Positions 29,371-39,693 of a stretch of DNA of 41,516 bases are shown piece after piece (position 1 is the first letter of the stretch; each line of letters begins with the position of its first letter). The notes under the pieces were generated by a model. It was not told the origin of the DNA, searched no databases, and worked only from the letters and a program-made list of their open reading frames with translations. The DNA is from Chara braunii (lineage: Eukaryota > Streptophyta > Charophyceae > Charales > Characeae): NCBI GenBank assembly GCA_003427395.1, contig BFEA01000080.1:2424757-2466272 (forward strand). The letters are read 5' to 3'. Both the position numbers and the translations under genes were made by a program.

Positions 29371-31255
29371 ATGGTCCTAGTCTAGCCCATATACATCATC
29401 CACCATGTCATCACACCCTGTTCCACTCCACTCCTGCCGCCAACCGCTTGAAGAGACTGACCCGCTGGAGCTCTCCCTACTGACCACCAGGTAAGCATTC
29501 GCCAACCTTCTCCTACGACCTTCCTCGCTATCCCAAGAACCACCCCTGTTCGTCTGCCACCCTTAGCATACATGGCACCCAAACAGCTGTGGTGCATGTC
29601 TTCCTCCCAATGCCTACTGCTAGTGTGGTGGCGACTGCAAGGTCATCCCTGCCCTCCGAATGTCCCCCTGACTAACCCAGCCTCGACTTACATACGGTGG
29701 GTGGGTCTTCTTGGGCCAGTACGTACTGCCTACCAGAAGTTTCCAGAGTCAACTGACATGTTACAGGCCCAGGCAACGTGAATAGGGCCCCACCTGGGCC
29801 TACCAGGTCAATTTCTTATTGACCAAGGACCCAAGACCTGCTGGCCTTTGACTGCCTGCTGCCCGGCTTGGGGGCTCACAATACGTGTGAAAAAAGGTGA
29901 GCAGGAAGCACAGGTTGACTATGTTACAGACCTATTGGGTTCAAAGATGTCCACCCATATGGCAAATCCAAAAAAGTCAGGAAGGAACCCGAATAGATCT
30001 TCTCAGCCCAAAATGGGCACAGCTATGTCAAAAGCAAGACGGATCAACCCGAATCCCAGCTTACTGCAAAGAGCCACGTGTGGATTCATTGGGGGTATCA
30101 GAGAGTACAAAGGGCGGTCACTGGGGTTCATAGAGGTGTATTTTTCAGGCGTTCCTGCTTTTTTGGAGGTTATCCTCCATTTGTACGCAATTCTACACCG
30201 AACAGTTCTCTTTTCTCAGCTATTTTGTGCTTTGTTGACAAAAAATCAAAGACAGTATTTTGTGCACCCGAACATGTGGGTTGTCCAGCTGGATCTGTCC
30301 AGAGGTTCGATCTTGACAACAATTTGGACAATACAGAGAGGTTGCTGGACGTCCGGCCTTGTTCTGTTCGCTGAAAAAAATCAAAAAGCATGCTCCTATG
30401 CACCAGTTCCCCAGGTCAATCTATCCCGATTAAATATTCACAACAGCCCCGCTGTATCGAACATGGACTCGGTGAAATTGAATTCTCCGTGAAGATGGGG
30501 AGTACCAGCCGCTAGACAGTAAGACCCTGTGCACCTTTACTATAGCTTTGCATGGACAACCTTGATTGAATGTGTAGGATAGGTGGGAGGTGGTCGTCCG
30601 TGACTACCAAGCTTGAAGTACCACTCTGAGTTTGTAGATTGCCGCAGGCCCTTGGGGACCACCTGTACATCAAAAAAACTATCCCCGTTTCTAGACAGAC
30701 CACACGGACATTGGGCCCAGTAAAAATGAATGTCTGAGTTTGCTCCGGTGACTGCGGCAGACCAAGAAACCAGTACCTCAAAGTGAACTGCAGCTGAACC
30801 CGGACAGAATGAATCTTCAGGGTTGTAAACTCAAGCAGCAGAGAGCAAACGGCCAAAAAAAAGAAGTGTGATACACGCTGGGGCCTGTTTACAAGGCATT
30901 AACTGAAACCAGGCACAGGTTGAACACCGCAGGCCCAAACAAAACGAATGGCCATATTTGTAAACCGTTTGGGGCCCAAGTGAGGTCAATCTCTGTTCCT
31001 TGTTTGCCCCCGTCTCTTTTTGAATATTCATAGGAGAAAGGGACAGTGACCATTGGATTAACCACAATTCACAATCTCCGCTCTCGATGCCAGGCATCCT
31101 CCTCCCCGCCACCACTTCTCTCTCTCACCCTTTCACATCCATCTCGCACTGCTTCCTGCTGGAATTTGTAACCTTCCTCCTGCTGCCTGCCACTCTGTCT
31201 TTCTCAAGATTTGGCTGTTATGCAATAGCACGATGACATTCACACAACTATGATA
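29371..31255. other. Intergenic region without a supported gene
   Basis: Two moderate ORFs (plus 29848-30492 and minus 30512-30856) were inspected. They show no domain, no low-complexity bias typical of the relics, and no recognisable relatives. 29400-29880 could be a decayed leader or LTR of the preceding relic, but there is no matching partner. 31120-31250, just downstream of the LC8 stop, probably contains that gene's 3' UTR. Confidence 0.5.
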
Positions 31256-31600
31256 CTATCCCTTCCATAAAATTATGGCATGACAACCAGAGGCAAACAT
31301 GTACAGGAAGGTCTTGACTTCATGCGTAATGTGGAATGCAAAGTACTCGCCGATCACACAATGCCAAGGACCACCAAACTTCTTGTCCATTATATCTTTT
31401 ATGTTCCTAGCCCCAAGCTCATAGTTAGTGCCATGCTTTTCAATGGCTGTGATCACCATCTCCACTGCTTCAAGCCGCACCTCTTCCACCATATCCGAAT
31501 GCTTTACAAGAGGGTATTTTGCCATCTTCAGGAAGGCTTCCCTGTCCATTGTGGGCATGGCCATGACAGGCGATTGCATTTCTGAGGATGATGTTGCCAT
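31256..31600 (-). CDS. LC8-type dynein light chain
   Basis: This is a 114-residue, single-exon protein on the minus strand. From residue about 30 to the end it follows the LC8/DYNLL fold: helices VEEVRLEAVEMVITAIEK and ARNIKDIMDKKF, then the signature GPWHCVIGEYFAFHITHE (residues 77-94), and the dimer/peptide-groove strands KTFLYMFASGCHAIILWKG. LC8 is a dimeric hub that binds short linear motifs in dynein intermediate chains and many other partners, in the cytoplasm and axonemes. The ATG at 31598-31600 is the first one after an in-frame TAA 24 bases upstream, so the start is well fixed. The extra 25 or so N-terminal residues, compared with about 90-residue animal LC8, are Met/Ser-rich and probably disordered. 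No stops or gaps occur. Its 5' side on the gene strand is a long GA tract. It is the only intact host gene seen here. Whether it is cytoplasmic LC8 or an axonemal paralogue cannot be told. Confidence 0.9.
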   Translation of the reverse strand: MATSSSEMQSPVMAMPTMDREAFLKMAKYPLVKHSDMVEEVRLEAVEMVITAIEKHGTNYELGARNIKDIMDKKFGGPWHCVIGEYFAFHITHEVKTFLYMFASGCHAIILWKG

Positions 31601-31708
31601 TGTAACCAATGACCAGATATCTTACACAGATTACGTGCACTGTCGTATATCAAATTTAGGTCACACATGCATCCTCCCTAACTTCGTTGTGCTTTCTTGG
31701 TTTCCTTA

Positions 31709-31710
<2 letters not shown>

Positions 31711-31777
<67 letters not shown>

Positions 31778-31778
31778 N

Positions 31779-31868
<90 letters not shown>
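31711..31868 (+). repeat. (CT)n microsatellite with one N
   Basis: This is a nearly pure CT tract with an N at 31778, starting about 110 bp upstream of the LC8 start codon on that gene's strand, where it reads (GA)n. Two copies of a following 'ccagctcg.acaccct.acacccaccca' block occur at 31868-31900 and 31917-31945. Confidence 0.95.
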
Positions 31869-31870
<2 letters not shown>

Positions 31871-31949
31871 GCTCGAACACCCTCACACCCACCCACACAT
31901 AGCTCTCTCTCTCTCTCCAGCTCGCACACCCTAACACCCACCCACGCAT

Positions 31950-32759
31950 AGAGCTCTAAACGGAGTTCAACAGGTACTGACACTCTCAATGCCTTCCCTA
32001 AATGCCTTCAGTAAGCACTGCACAAAGGCCAGATGCCCAGATCAAATTTGCCCGCATCTCACAGGGGTACCAGTAGTCTCAAGGATGGCCGGTGTGCACA
32101 CACAGCACCAGCTCTCCTTGCTTATCCGGTATAGTTCTCTTGTCGTAGATTATTGTTCTTAATTGCTTTGGCACGAGAATGCTCACGATAATGTGTCAAA
32201 TTACGCATGCTGACCAGTTCGCTTTCAGCTGACTGTTAGGCAGTGTCACTGTGGTCATTCAGGAGATCTTCAGCTGCCCTTTCTGTGTCTGCAACTACCT
32301 GCAGGCCGAGGCTAGGTTGGAACCCCCTACGCTTCTTCACTGGACCTGGAACTGGAGTCATCAGACAACCATTGTAAAACATTCGGTCAGGTTCACCTCC
32401 TAGTTTCCAGTTTATGGCCAGCCAGAACTAAGGACTGAAAACGGCTCACACAGTAGTTGTCACTTCACAGCTTTCACGCAAGTCAATCACGATAGGATTT
32501 CAACCACCAGTCCTAGAGGCCTGCAACTGTTCATTTTTCTCGGGAACGAATCCCGCACCAAAATGAACACTGATCAGGCTAGGCAGAGGTGCGGAGGGGA
32601 ACAGGCGGGTGGGCCTCGTGGGCCCAAAAAGGACTATCGAAATCGGAAGAAAAAAAAAGAAAACAAGAGAAACTGGGCTGGGTTACAGTATTCACCCCAG
32701 AACATCCAGAGGCACACTGCTCTGCTGGCAGGGCACGATCTAAACAGAAACAAAACAAG
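31950..32759. other. No gene seen
   Basis: This is mixed sequence without a domain, RNA motif or clear repeat. 32640-32660 and 32740-32780 are A-rich. Part may be the promoter or 5' UTR of the LC8 gene. Confidence 0.45.
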
Positions 32760-33320
32760 AGAGAAAAGAAAAAAAAATGATTTGGATGCAATAGTGGCCG
32801 GGTACATTCTGGAAAGTTTCTATGCGAGTATGCCCTCAGTGAGGGCATTCCCAGAGAACGGGCCACACAGAAAGAAAGAAAAGAAGAAGAAAAAGAGAGA
32901 CATAGATTTGGCCGTGCATTCTGAAAAGTACTAGTGTGAGTATGCCCTCAGTGAGGGCGGTGCCAAGCACGTGGAAATCGCCCTGCCTCGCTGGCAGGGC
33001 ACTAAGAAGAAAAAAAAAAACACAACAAAGATTTGGCCATAATAGCGGCCAGATACATTCTGAAAAGTACAAGGGCCTTTCAGCAAGGGCCTTTCCAGGC
33101 ATCATTGCAAACAAAATAAAAACAACAAAGATTTGGCCGTAATTGCGGCCAGATACATTCTGGAAAGTACAGGTGTGAGTATGCCCTCAGCAAGGGCCTT
33201 TCCAGGCATCATTGCAAAAAAAAAAACACAACAAAGATTTGCCCGTAATAGTGGCCAGATTCAGTCCGGAAAGTACAAGTGTGAGTATGCCCTCAGCAAG
33301 GGCCTTTCCAGACATCACTG
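32760..33320 (-). repeat. Tandem array, unit about 100-115 bp, inverted relative to the 5-kb family
   Basis: Five units share 'aaagatttggccgtaatagc', 'ggccagatacattctggaaag', 'gtgagtatgccctcag', 'aagggcctttccag' and an A-run. On the minus strand the core reads 'ctttccagaatgtatctggc', the same core as at 5030-5640 and 27130. Each unit also has a small CCCTC/GAGGG-type dyad. No ORF is consistent between units. Confidence 0.8.
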
Positions 33321-34069
33321 ATCTCTACTTAGTTCTTCTTTTTTTGTTTTTTTAACTTTTTCCTTTGTCTTCTTCATGCCATCTGCTGCCACGAGGTGCA
33401 GCACTTCAGTTTTTTCGTTCTTTTTTTTTTTTCGCCACTTCAGTTCCAAGGGAGGCTGGTCCCAGTGCCTCCCTTAAAGAAAGCACCGACCTGCACTGTA
33501 GACTGCAGGCTCGGGAAGATGCAAATTTTGGTTCAACAATTTAGCTTCGTTTGGACTGGTGGTTTAAGCATCATACTAGCTCTCACTTCCTATCATCAAT
33601 TAGCACATAATATTCGAAAGCAGACGCGAAGCGTCTGCTCTAGGGTTTGAGAAATACCCTTTTGATACTCTAGAAGAACGGAAGGACGTCCATGGTCCAG
33701 ACCACATATGCAATGCTGCTCACAGGATCAGTCCCCATTTGCAGTAGCATCATGTGTCCTGTTACTCGAACACAAAACCTGCTCCACAAGCAGGACAGGT
33801 TTAGGTTTCGTTATCAGCAGACAAGGTTGCAACTCGGACTTGACCCACAGCATCCAATTGATGGCCTGGTTGCATATCTGCTAACCTTCACTGTGGCATT
33901 CTTCCTTCTGAAAAGGGGTCAGCATTTCATTCGACCCACATCACCAAAGTGACGGCCTCATTGCATAATCCACAGTATGCAATGGAGGGGATTTTCGCAT
34001 TTTAACCGTCACTGGCCCAAAGCATCTTAATCACTCCCCACTTCCCGACTCCATCAATAATCAACAACA
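33321..34069. other. No gene seen; one perfect short hairpin
   Basis: AGCAGACGC-gaa-GCGTCTGCT at 33619-33639 is a perfect 9-bp stem with a triloop. T-runs lie at 33337-33360 and 33420-33432. No coding evidence. Confidence 0.5.
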
Positions 34070-34260
34070 GCCATAATTAAACCACCAGTACTTGGCCCAG
34101 CTATTGATGCCGAGCCTAAATATGCCCTGCGCACCAAGCTTTGCCGAGCCTGGAAGGGGCGGGAACCGGTAGGGGGCATTTTGTGGTTGGCACAGGTACC
34201 ACCCCTTGTGCTGGACCTGCAACCAGCAGCTGGTACGAAACGGGGTAGCTGTTTTCACTC
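34070..34260 (-). repeat. Dispersed repeat, inverted partner of 27180-27375
   Basis: Its reverse complement follows 27180-27375 block by block ('accagctgctgg', 'ggtacctgtgccaacca', 'caaagcttgg', 'tactggtggttt'). A further 'agtactggtggttta' occurs at 35216 and a related 'ggactggtggttta' at 33554. Confidence 0.75.
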
Positions 34261-34910
34261 GTACATTAGCCCACGCCGGCCAGAAGTGAGAAACGGCCAA
34301 CTAACTTCTGCCAAAAAGAAAAAGAAAAAACTAAAAAAGGCAATAAGGGTGCTCACTGCTCTCAGCTCTGTCAGAGGCCCGCCTCTCACGGCGGGCAGAA
34401 GGAAGAGCTTTCCTGATGTGCTCCCCGTGAAGACAAAAAAACTGGCGGAAAAAAAAAAACAAAAAAAACTGGCGGTGTACCTCTTTCCACGTTCCAGCAG
34501 ATGATTCAGTCTCCCCACATGTATCTTTCCATGTTGTACGGGAGGATTCAGTCTAAAAAGTAAACCAAAAGACAAAAAAGATGGAAATGTATCTTTCCAT
34601 GTTCTAGGGGTCGATTCAGTCTTATTTTGCACAAGTCGGACCAAATCTTCTTCCAGAGACAAAGGAAAAAAAAGACTGAAAAGGGCAAAAAGGATTCAAA
34701 GTGCCCTCCGCGCCGCCTCCCACGGCGGGCAGAAGGAAGAGCTCTGTGGCAACTCTCCAAACATGAAGGCATGCGACCGAATCCTCCTATGGAACATGGA
34801 AAGATACATTTTCGGTTTTTTAGCAGTCCTGTAGTAGTGTAGAGAGACCCAACCGAGCTGGCCCTTCGTCTGCCCGCCTGCCCGCCGTGAGAGGCGGCGC
34901 TCTGAAAACA
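34261..34910. repeat. Clustered direct and inverted short repeats
   Basis: 'cgcctctcacggcgggcaga' and 'aggaagagct' occur at 34380, again with one change at 34715, and in inverted form at 34864-34890. The first copy forms a perfect GCCCGCC/GGCGGGC stem (34377-34396). 'tgtatctttccatgtt' followed by a 'gattcagtct' block repeats at about 34520, 34590 and, inverted, 34775-34810. This may be a decayed fold-back element. No gene is seen. Confidence 0.6.
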
Positions 34911-35530
34911 CTCAAGGGCGTTATCTCACTCCTTTTGGCCGCCAAGTGGCGGGTACAACTTTGTTTTTTTTTTCCTTCTTTTTTTTTTCCTGCATTTGTC
35001 TCGTTTTCATTTGTTTTCTTTTTTTTTTTATGGCCTATACTGCGTCTGTGCATTGTTTCCACACGCACGGTATAAACCAAGGGGACAGACTACATTTCAT
35101 TTGTGATTTTCCTTGGGCCCAATGACTTCTTCCTCCATAGCACTACCGGGCCTTCTCCGAAGCCCGGAAAACCCGTAGCGTTAACGCTAAGGGGCTGCGG
35201 CCGATGTATGGGCCAAGTACTGGTGGTTTAAGCACAACGCCAGTAACTTCTCCCACCAACCGGTCGATGTGATAAAGTCCCCATACCCCTACCCTATAGT
35301 AGGGTACCCTACTCCAGTGTGCTTGTTGTCAATGCCGGAACAGCACAATACTGCTCCCCCCAATGTCCAATCAAAGGATGTATGTCGTTGGGGGTCTCAT
35401 GGCAAGACTCCCAGGTAAGACTACCAGCAACTGTGCGAGCTGCTGCAAGTTTATGTGCCGGCAGAAAAACCCTTTTGGTGTTCAAGCGTCTGATAAATTT
35501 CACTCATAGGAATTGCAAGATAAATGCTTT
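34911..35530. other. No gene seen; perfect 14-bp palindrome
   Basis: TAGCGTTAACGCTA lies at 35176-35189, next to a CGGGC/GCCCG dyad at about 35147-35168. A TACCCTA/TAGGGTA dyad lies near 35288-35304. T-rich tracts occupy 34960-35035. Function unknown. Confidence 0.45.
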
Positions 35531-35539
35531 ATGAAGAGA

Positions 35540-35638
35540 TGATTTGCTGCACAGACAGGCAGGCAGGCAGGCAGCCAGCCAACCAACTAGCCACAGACGG
35601 ACAGACTGACAAGAGATGGTTTGCTGCACAGACAGACA

Positions 35639-35718
<80 letters not shown>

Positions 35719-35745
35719 CAGACAGATGGACAGACACACAGACAG
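35540..35745 (+). repeat. Compound tetranucleotide array (CAGA/CAGG/CAGC)n
   Basis: A block running 'tttgctgcacagacaggcag' through 'gccagcc' to 'agccacagacggacagac' is present twice. The second copy (from about 35620) is expanded to some ten CAGG and ten CAGC units. ORFs through it are repeat artefacts. Confidence 0.92.
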
Positions 35746-35759
35746 ACCGACCTAATCTT

Positions 35760-35910
35760 CAGAGAGAGAGAGAGAAGGGAGGGAAGGGGGGGGAAAAGGG
35801 GGGGGCAACACGTGCTGAGAACCGGGCTCAGCGTCCCGTATCACCCTTCATCAATGATATATATATAATCATATATAATCATATATAATCAATATACAAT
35901 AATATTTATA
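35760..35910. repeat. GA tract, G-rich stretch and AT-rich tract
   Basis: (GA)n lies at 35761-35775, G-runs at 35785-35806, and 'atatataatc' repeats at 35857-35900. Confidence 0.8.
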
Positions 35911-36117
35911 TTGCAATTGAGTCTCGGTGAAACTCCGACGAAACAGTTTGTCACAGCCCCTCGTTTGTTGTCCTCTTCTCCCTCTCTGCCTACGGTTTAC
36001 CGGGCAGTTCTATTTGACGATATATATTTTTTTAATCAACGGGTACAATTACCGCTTGGGGGAATGTGGCCGTTAGTCATCGCAGTACAAGTACCGATCT
36101 CTCCATACGACTTCTTT

Positions 36118-36165
36118 AAATAATAATAATAATAATAATAAATAAATAAAATANGGGGGGGGGGG
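36118..36165 (+). repeat. (AAT)n/(AAAT)n, one N, then poly-G
   Basis: ATA-type repeats run to 36153, then N at 36154, then a run of eleven Gs. This is a gap-closure junction of uncertain length. Confidence 0.9.
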
Positions 36166-36409
36166 TGTTGGAAGTCACGTCTAGAGATGGCTGAGTGAGG
36201 AACTAAGCAAGTGATCAACATAGATTGCAATTTGAGTTGCATATGCAGAGTGAGAGAGCGGTTGGAGAGAGAGAGAGAGAGATGGCTGAGTGACATTGGA
36301 AAATGCGACGAATCCAAGGGTTTTCAAATTGGATGCACCATTGCCTTTGCAATGGCAAGATCCAGATTGAACTTGCACAAGCCCAAAACCGCCTCCTCAT
36401 CCTCACCCA

Positions 36410-36468
36410 GTCACTCACTCACTCACTCCATCACTCACTCACTCCATCACTCACTCACCCACTCTAGG
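36410..36468 (+). repeat. (ACTC)n array with 'catc' variants
   Basis: 'cactcactcactcactccat' repeats about three times. Confidence 0.85.
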
Positions 36469-36489
36469 TCGAGAACCAAACTAACACGA

Positions 36490-37015
36490 ATCTGAAGTAG
36501 CTAACTACCTCCTTTTTCCCTTCTCAGCGGTTGTGGAATGGAGACGGACTGTCGATTGTCGTCTTCAGTTGGATCAGGCGAAGTGGAGAACGCAGACGAG
36601 GAAAGGAGAGGGGAGGATGGCAGGAGGATCAGGGAGGCCAAGACGAGTGACGAAAGCAAGAGGAAACGAGAGAGACTGAGAAGAGGGGAGGGGTGAGAGA
36701 GCATTGTAGGGCTCTCTGCTGATTCTTCGAGACGCAACAGTGCACATGCAAACTTCCTTTTCCATCTCTCCTTCCAGCAGCGAACAATAACCCTCGGTCG
36801 AAAGTCACGAAAGAAGCACAAGAAGATGAAGAAGACGGAAGAAGAACAAGAAGAACCAAGAAGAATAAACGAATGACTGCTAGTACATTGCAGATGATGA
36901 TCTGTCATCAACTGTTGCATCTTGATCATCGACTTATCGTGAGTGCACTGGTGCGCAGCCCGTAGTTTGTATGTACATGAGTGATGAACAAGGTTTCCTC
37001 ATCCAGGTTCAAAAG
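36490..37015. other. Purine-rich intergenic region, no gene supported
   Basis: GGA/GAA-rich sequence has ORFs on the minus strand that are compositionally biased. 'gatctgtcatcaac' followed by 'tgttgcatct' at 36899-36925 recurs at 38100-38125, so part is a dispersed repeat. Confidence 0.45.
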
Positions 37016-37019
37016 CAGG

Positions 37020-37140
37020 ATGAAGAGAGAGGAAGAGAGAGAGGAAGAGAGAGAGGAAGAGAGAGAGAGAGAGAGAGCACTACCAGCAGGGACGAGCGTG
37101 TGTTGGCACGTGAGCAAGTGTGTGTGTGTGTGTGTGCGTG
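37020..37140 (+). repeat. GAGAGGAAGA/(GA)n and (GT)n microsatellites
   Basis: 'gaagagagagag' blocks run to about 37078. 'gtgtgtgtgtgtgtg' lies at 37119-37136. 'ccagcagggac.agc' flanks occur at 37082 and 37161. Confidence 0.85.
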
Positions 37141-37199
37141 TGAGCGAGATAGAGCGAGCTGCCAGCAGGGACCAGCACACATTGGCGCGTGTGCATGAC

Positions 37200-37870
37200 C
37201 ACATTTAGAACACCTGTTGCAATTGCAAGAGCCGTTTCGACCTGGGCCCAGTGCGTCGTTTCAAACTTTCCCGACCGCGGGCAATTGCAAGAGCCGTTGC
37301 GACCTGGGTCCAGTGCGCCCCCCCAGCCCCTCCCCCCCCAACCAAAATGCCCCGACACCAACTTAGACGGGCTGCAACCTTTCCCGACTGTAGGTACTTG
37401 CCCTTTCCATTCCACCTCGGCCCAGTGTGCCATGCGCGCCCCCCCCCCCCCCAACCAAAAATGCCCCAACACCAACTTTGATGGGCTGCGAACTTTCCCG
37501 ACCGTGGGTACTTGCCCTTTCCATTCCACCTCGGGCCAGTGCACCGCGCCACCCGTGGTCCCAACTGCGGGAAATTGCCCTTTCCACTCCACCTGGGCCC
37601 AGTGCGCTCCCCCCCCCCCTTTCCCCCTCCCCCCACCACCACCACCAAAAATGCCTCGACGCCAACTTTAACGGGCTGCGAACTTTCCCGACCAAGAGTA
37701 CTTGCCCTTTCCATTCCACTTGGGCCCAGTGCGCTGCGCCACCCATAGTTTCTATGTGCCTTACTGACGAACGAGGGATCGCCGGCCTGGTTCCAAAGTA
37801 GGACCTACCTGGGCTCAGTGCACCCCGCGGCCCCCAAACCAAAAATGCCCCGAAACGTTGAAACGCACAC
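37200..37870 (+). repeat. GC-rich tandem array, unit about 100-115 bp
   Basis: The unit contains 'gggctgcgaactttcccgac', 'gtgggtacttgccctttcca', 'ttccacctcgggcccagtgc', 'gcgcc', a C-run of 7-15, and 'ccaaaaatgcccc.acacca'. About six diverged copies are present, the first two shortened ('gcaattgcaagagccgtt'). The C-runs are likely sequencing-length problems. Overlapping ORFs on both strands simply reflect the repeat. Confidence 0.88.
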
Positions 37871-37914
37871 TCAAAGCTTCCAGGTGTATTAAACGCAACC
37901 CTGACGGGCTACGA

Positions 37915-38320
37915 ACACCTAGGTCCTAGCTTACAAGTCTTCTCTCGCTTGTTCTTAGGTCCTAGCTTACAAGTCTTCTCTCGCTTGTTCTTAGGTCCTA
38001 GCTTAGGAGTCTTCTCTCACTTGTTCTTGGCATCATCAGTATCGCATTCCGAGGATATCAGCATCGTGTGTGTGTGCTGCTCAGGGCACCTTGCAACAAT
38101 GATCTGTCATCAACATGTTGCATCTCGATCACACCTAGGTCCTAGATTAGAAGTCTTCTCTCACTTGCTCTTGGGATCATCAGCGGCCGGCATCATCAGC
38201 GGCCGCATTCCGAGGATATCAGCATCATGTGTCTGTGCTGCTCAGGGCATCATCAGTGGCCGCATTCCAAGGACATCAGCATCATGTCTGTGTGCTGCTC
38301 AGGGTACCTGCTGCTCGGCA
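37915..38320 (+). repeat. Direct repeats 'ctaggtcctagcttacaagt' and 'cattccgaggatatcagcat'
   Basis: The first, with 'cttctctcgcttgttctt', occurs three times in a row (37917-38030) and once more at 38140. The second, followed by 'tgtgctgctcagggc', occurs at 38047, 38208 and 38262. 'catcatcagcggcc' is duplicated at 38167-38205. Confidence 0.85.
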
Positions 38321-38620
38321 TGCTTCTGCCCCACCCAATCCTATCCCTTGAGCAGCATCGGCCGAGAGTTGCCCATCTATCTATGGCAAGCTGCAGGCCT
38401 ATTCCCCTTTTCAAAAACTGAGATGACTGTAGGATGGATGGCAAGGATCGCCAGCCCATTGTGGGTTTTGCACAACAACTTCATAAGGCAATGTTCACAG
38501 CGTGCCAGTAAACCAGGTTGCGCAACAATTCTGGGTTCGCTCCACTACTCACCAGTGTCACCACAAGCACAAAAGACAAAAAATATGGTGGTGCATCTCC
38601 CCATGTTTGAGCACAAGACT

Positions 38621-38720
38621 CATTATCATTTTGCACTTTGGTGAGTAGAGAGTTTGGAAGAAAGAAAAATCATTATCATTTTGCACTTTGGTGAGTAGAG
38701 AGTTTGGAAGAAAGAAAAAT
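38621..38720 (+). repeat. Exact 50-bp tandem duplication
   Basis: 38621-38670 and 38671-38720 are identical over 50 bases ('cattatcattttgcactttg' to 'ggaagaaagaaaaat'). Zero divergence means a recent duplication or an assembly overlap. Confidence 0.97.
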
Positions 38721-38738
38721 CCTGTGTGAACACTCAGA

Positions 38739-38740
<2 letters not shown>

Positions 38741-38803
<63 letters not shown>

Positions 38804-38822
38804 TCACGCGCGCGCACACACG
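38741..38822 (+). repeat. (CT)n(CA)n compound microsatellite
   Basis: Pure CT to 38782, then CA, then CG/CA mixture. Confidence 0.95.
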
Positions 38823-38825
38823 TGC

Positions 38826-38855
38826 AAAAATGTGGCCAGATTCCTCCCCACGGCC

Positions 38856-38896
<41 letters not shown>

Positions 38897-39314
38897 CGAG
38901 CAGGGTCCATTTTTGAATGACCATGGCCACATTTCTGCGCTACATTCAGCACAAAAATGTGGCCAGATTCTTCCCCTAATCACCGTAGCTGAGAGAGGAG
39001 CAAGGGTCATTTTCAAATGAACGTGGCCACATATCTGCTTGCTTTCGGTGCAAAACGTGGACAGATTCGTCTCTTAATGAGCGAGCAGACAGAGAGAGAG
39101 CAGGGGGCATTTTCGAATGAATCTGGCCTCATTTCTGCAGTGTGCATTTGGCCCAAAAAATGTGGACAGATCCACCCCGTAATGACCATACAGACACAAA
39201 ACGAGAGAGAGAGCAGGGCCCATTTTCAAATGAATTTGTCGACATTTCTGCACCGCATTCGGCTAAAATACAAATATTCATCAATGGCCAGTTTCATCCC
39301 GTGATGACCGAGGA

Positions 39315-39356
<42 letters not shown>

Positions 39357-39652
39357 ATTGGCCATTTCAGAATGAATCTGGCCACATTTCTCATTCAGCA
39401 AAAAATCTGGCTGGATTCATCCCTTAATGACGGCGCAGGCAGAAAACGCGAGAGAGAGATCGGGGACCATTTTCAAATGCATCTGGCCACATTTCTATGC
39501 CACATTCAGCGCAAAAATCTGGCCAGATTTACCCTGTAATGGCAGAGGATAGGGAGAGTGAGAGCAGCGGCCATTTTAGAGTAAATCTGACCACGTTTCT
39601 GCATTACATGCATTGCAAAGATGTGGGTAGATTCTTCCCAAACTGCCCATGC

Positions 39653-39693
<41 letters not shown>

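Noticed and set aside
29848-30492. 214-codon plus-strand ORF
   Set aside because: Moderate length only. No recognisable motif, no plausible signal or membrane topology, and it starts inside unassigned repeat-like sequence.
30512-30856. 114-codon minus-strand ORF
   Set aside because: No domain recognised. Length is expected by chance in GC-balanced DNA.
31656-31989. Similar Ser-Leu/Arg-Glu ORFs at the CT tract
   Set aside because: Microsatellite translations, as above.
35504-35888. Gln/Ala/Gly- or Cys/Leu-rich ORFs
   Set aside because: Direct translation of the CAGG/CAGC array.
37080-37842. Overlapping ORFs of 120-170 codons on both strands
   Set aside because: They follow the GC-rich tandem unit and C-runs. 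Open frames on both strands are a repeat effect.
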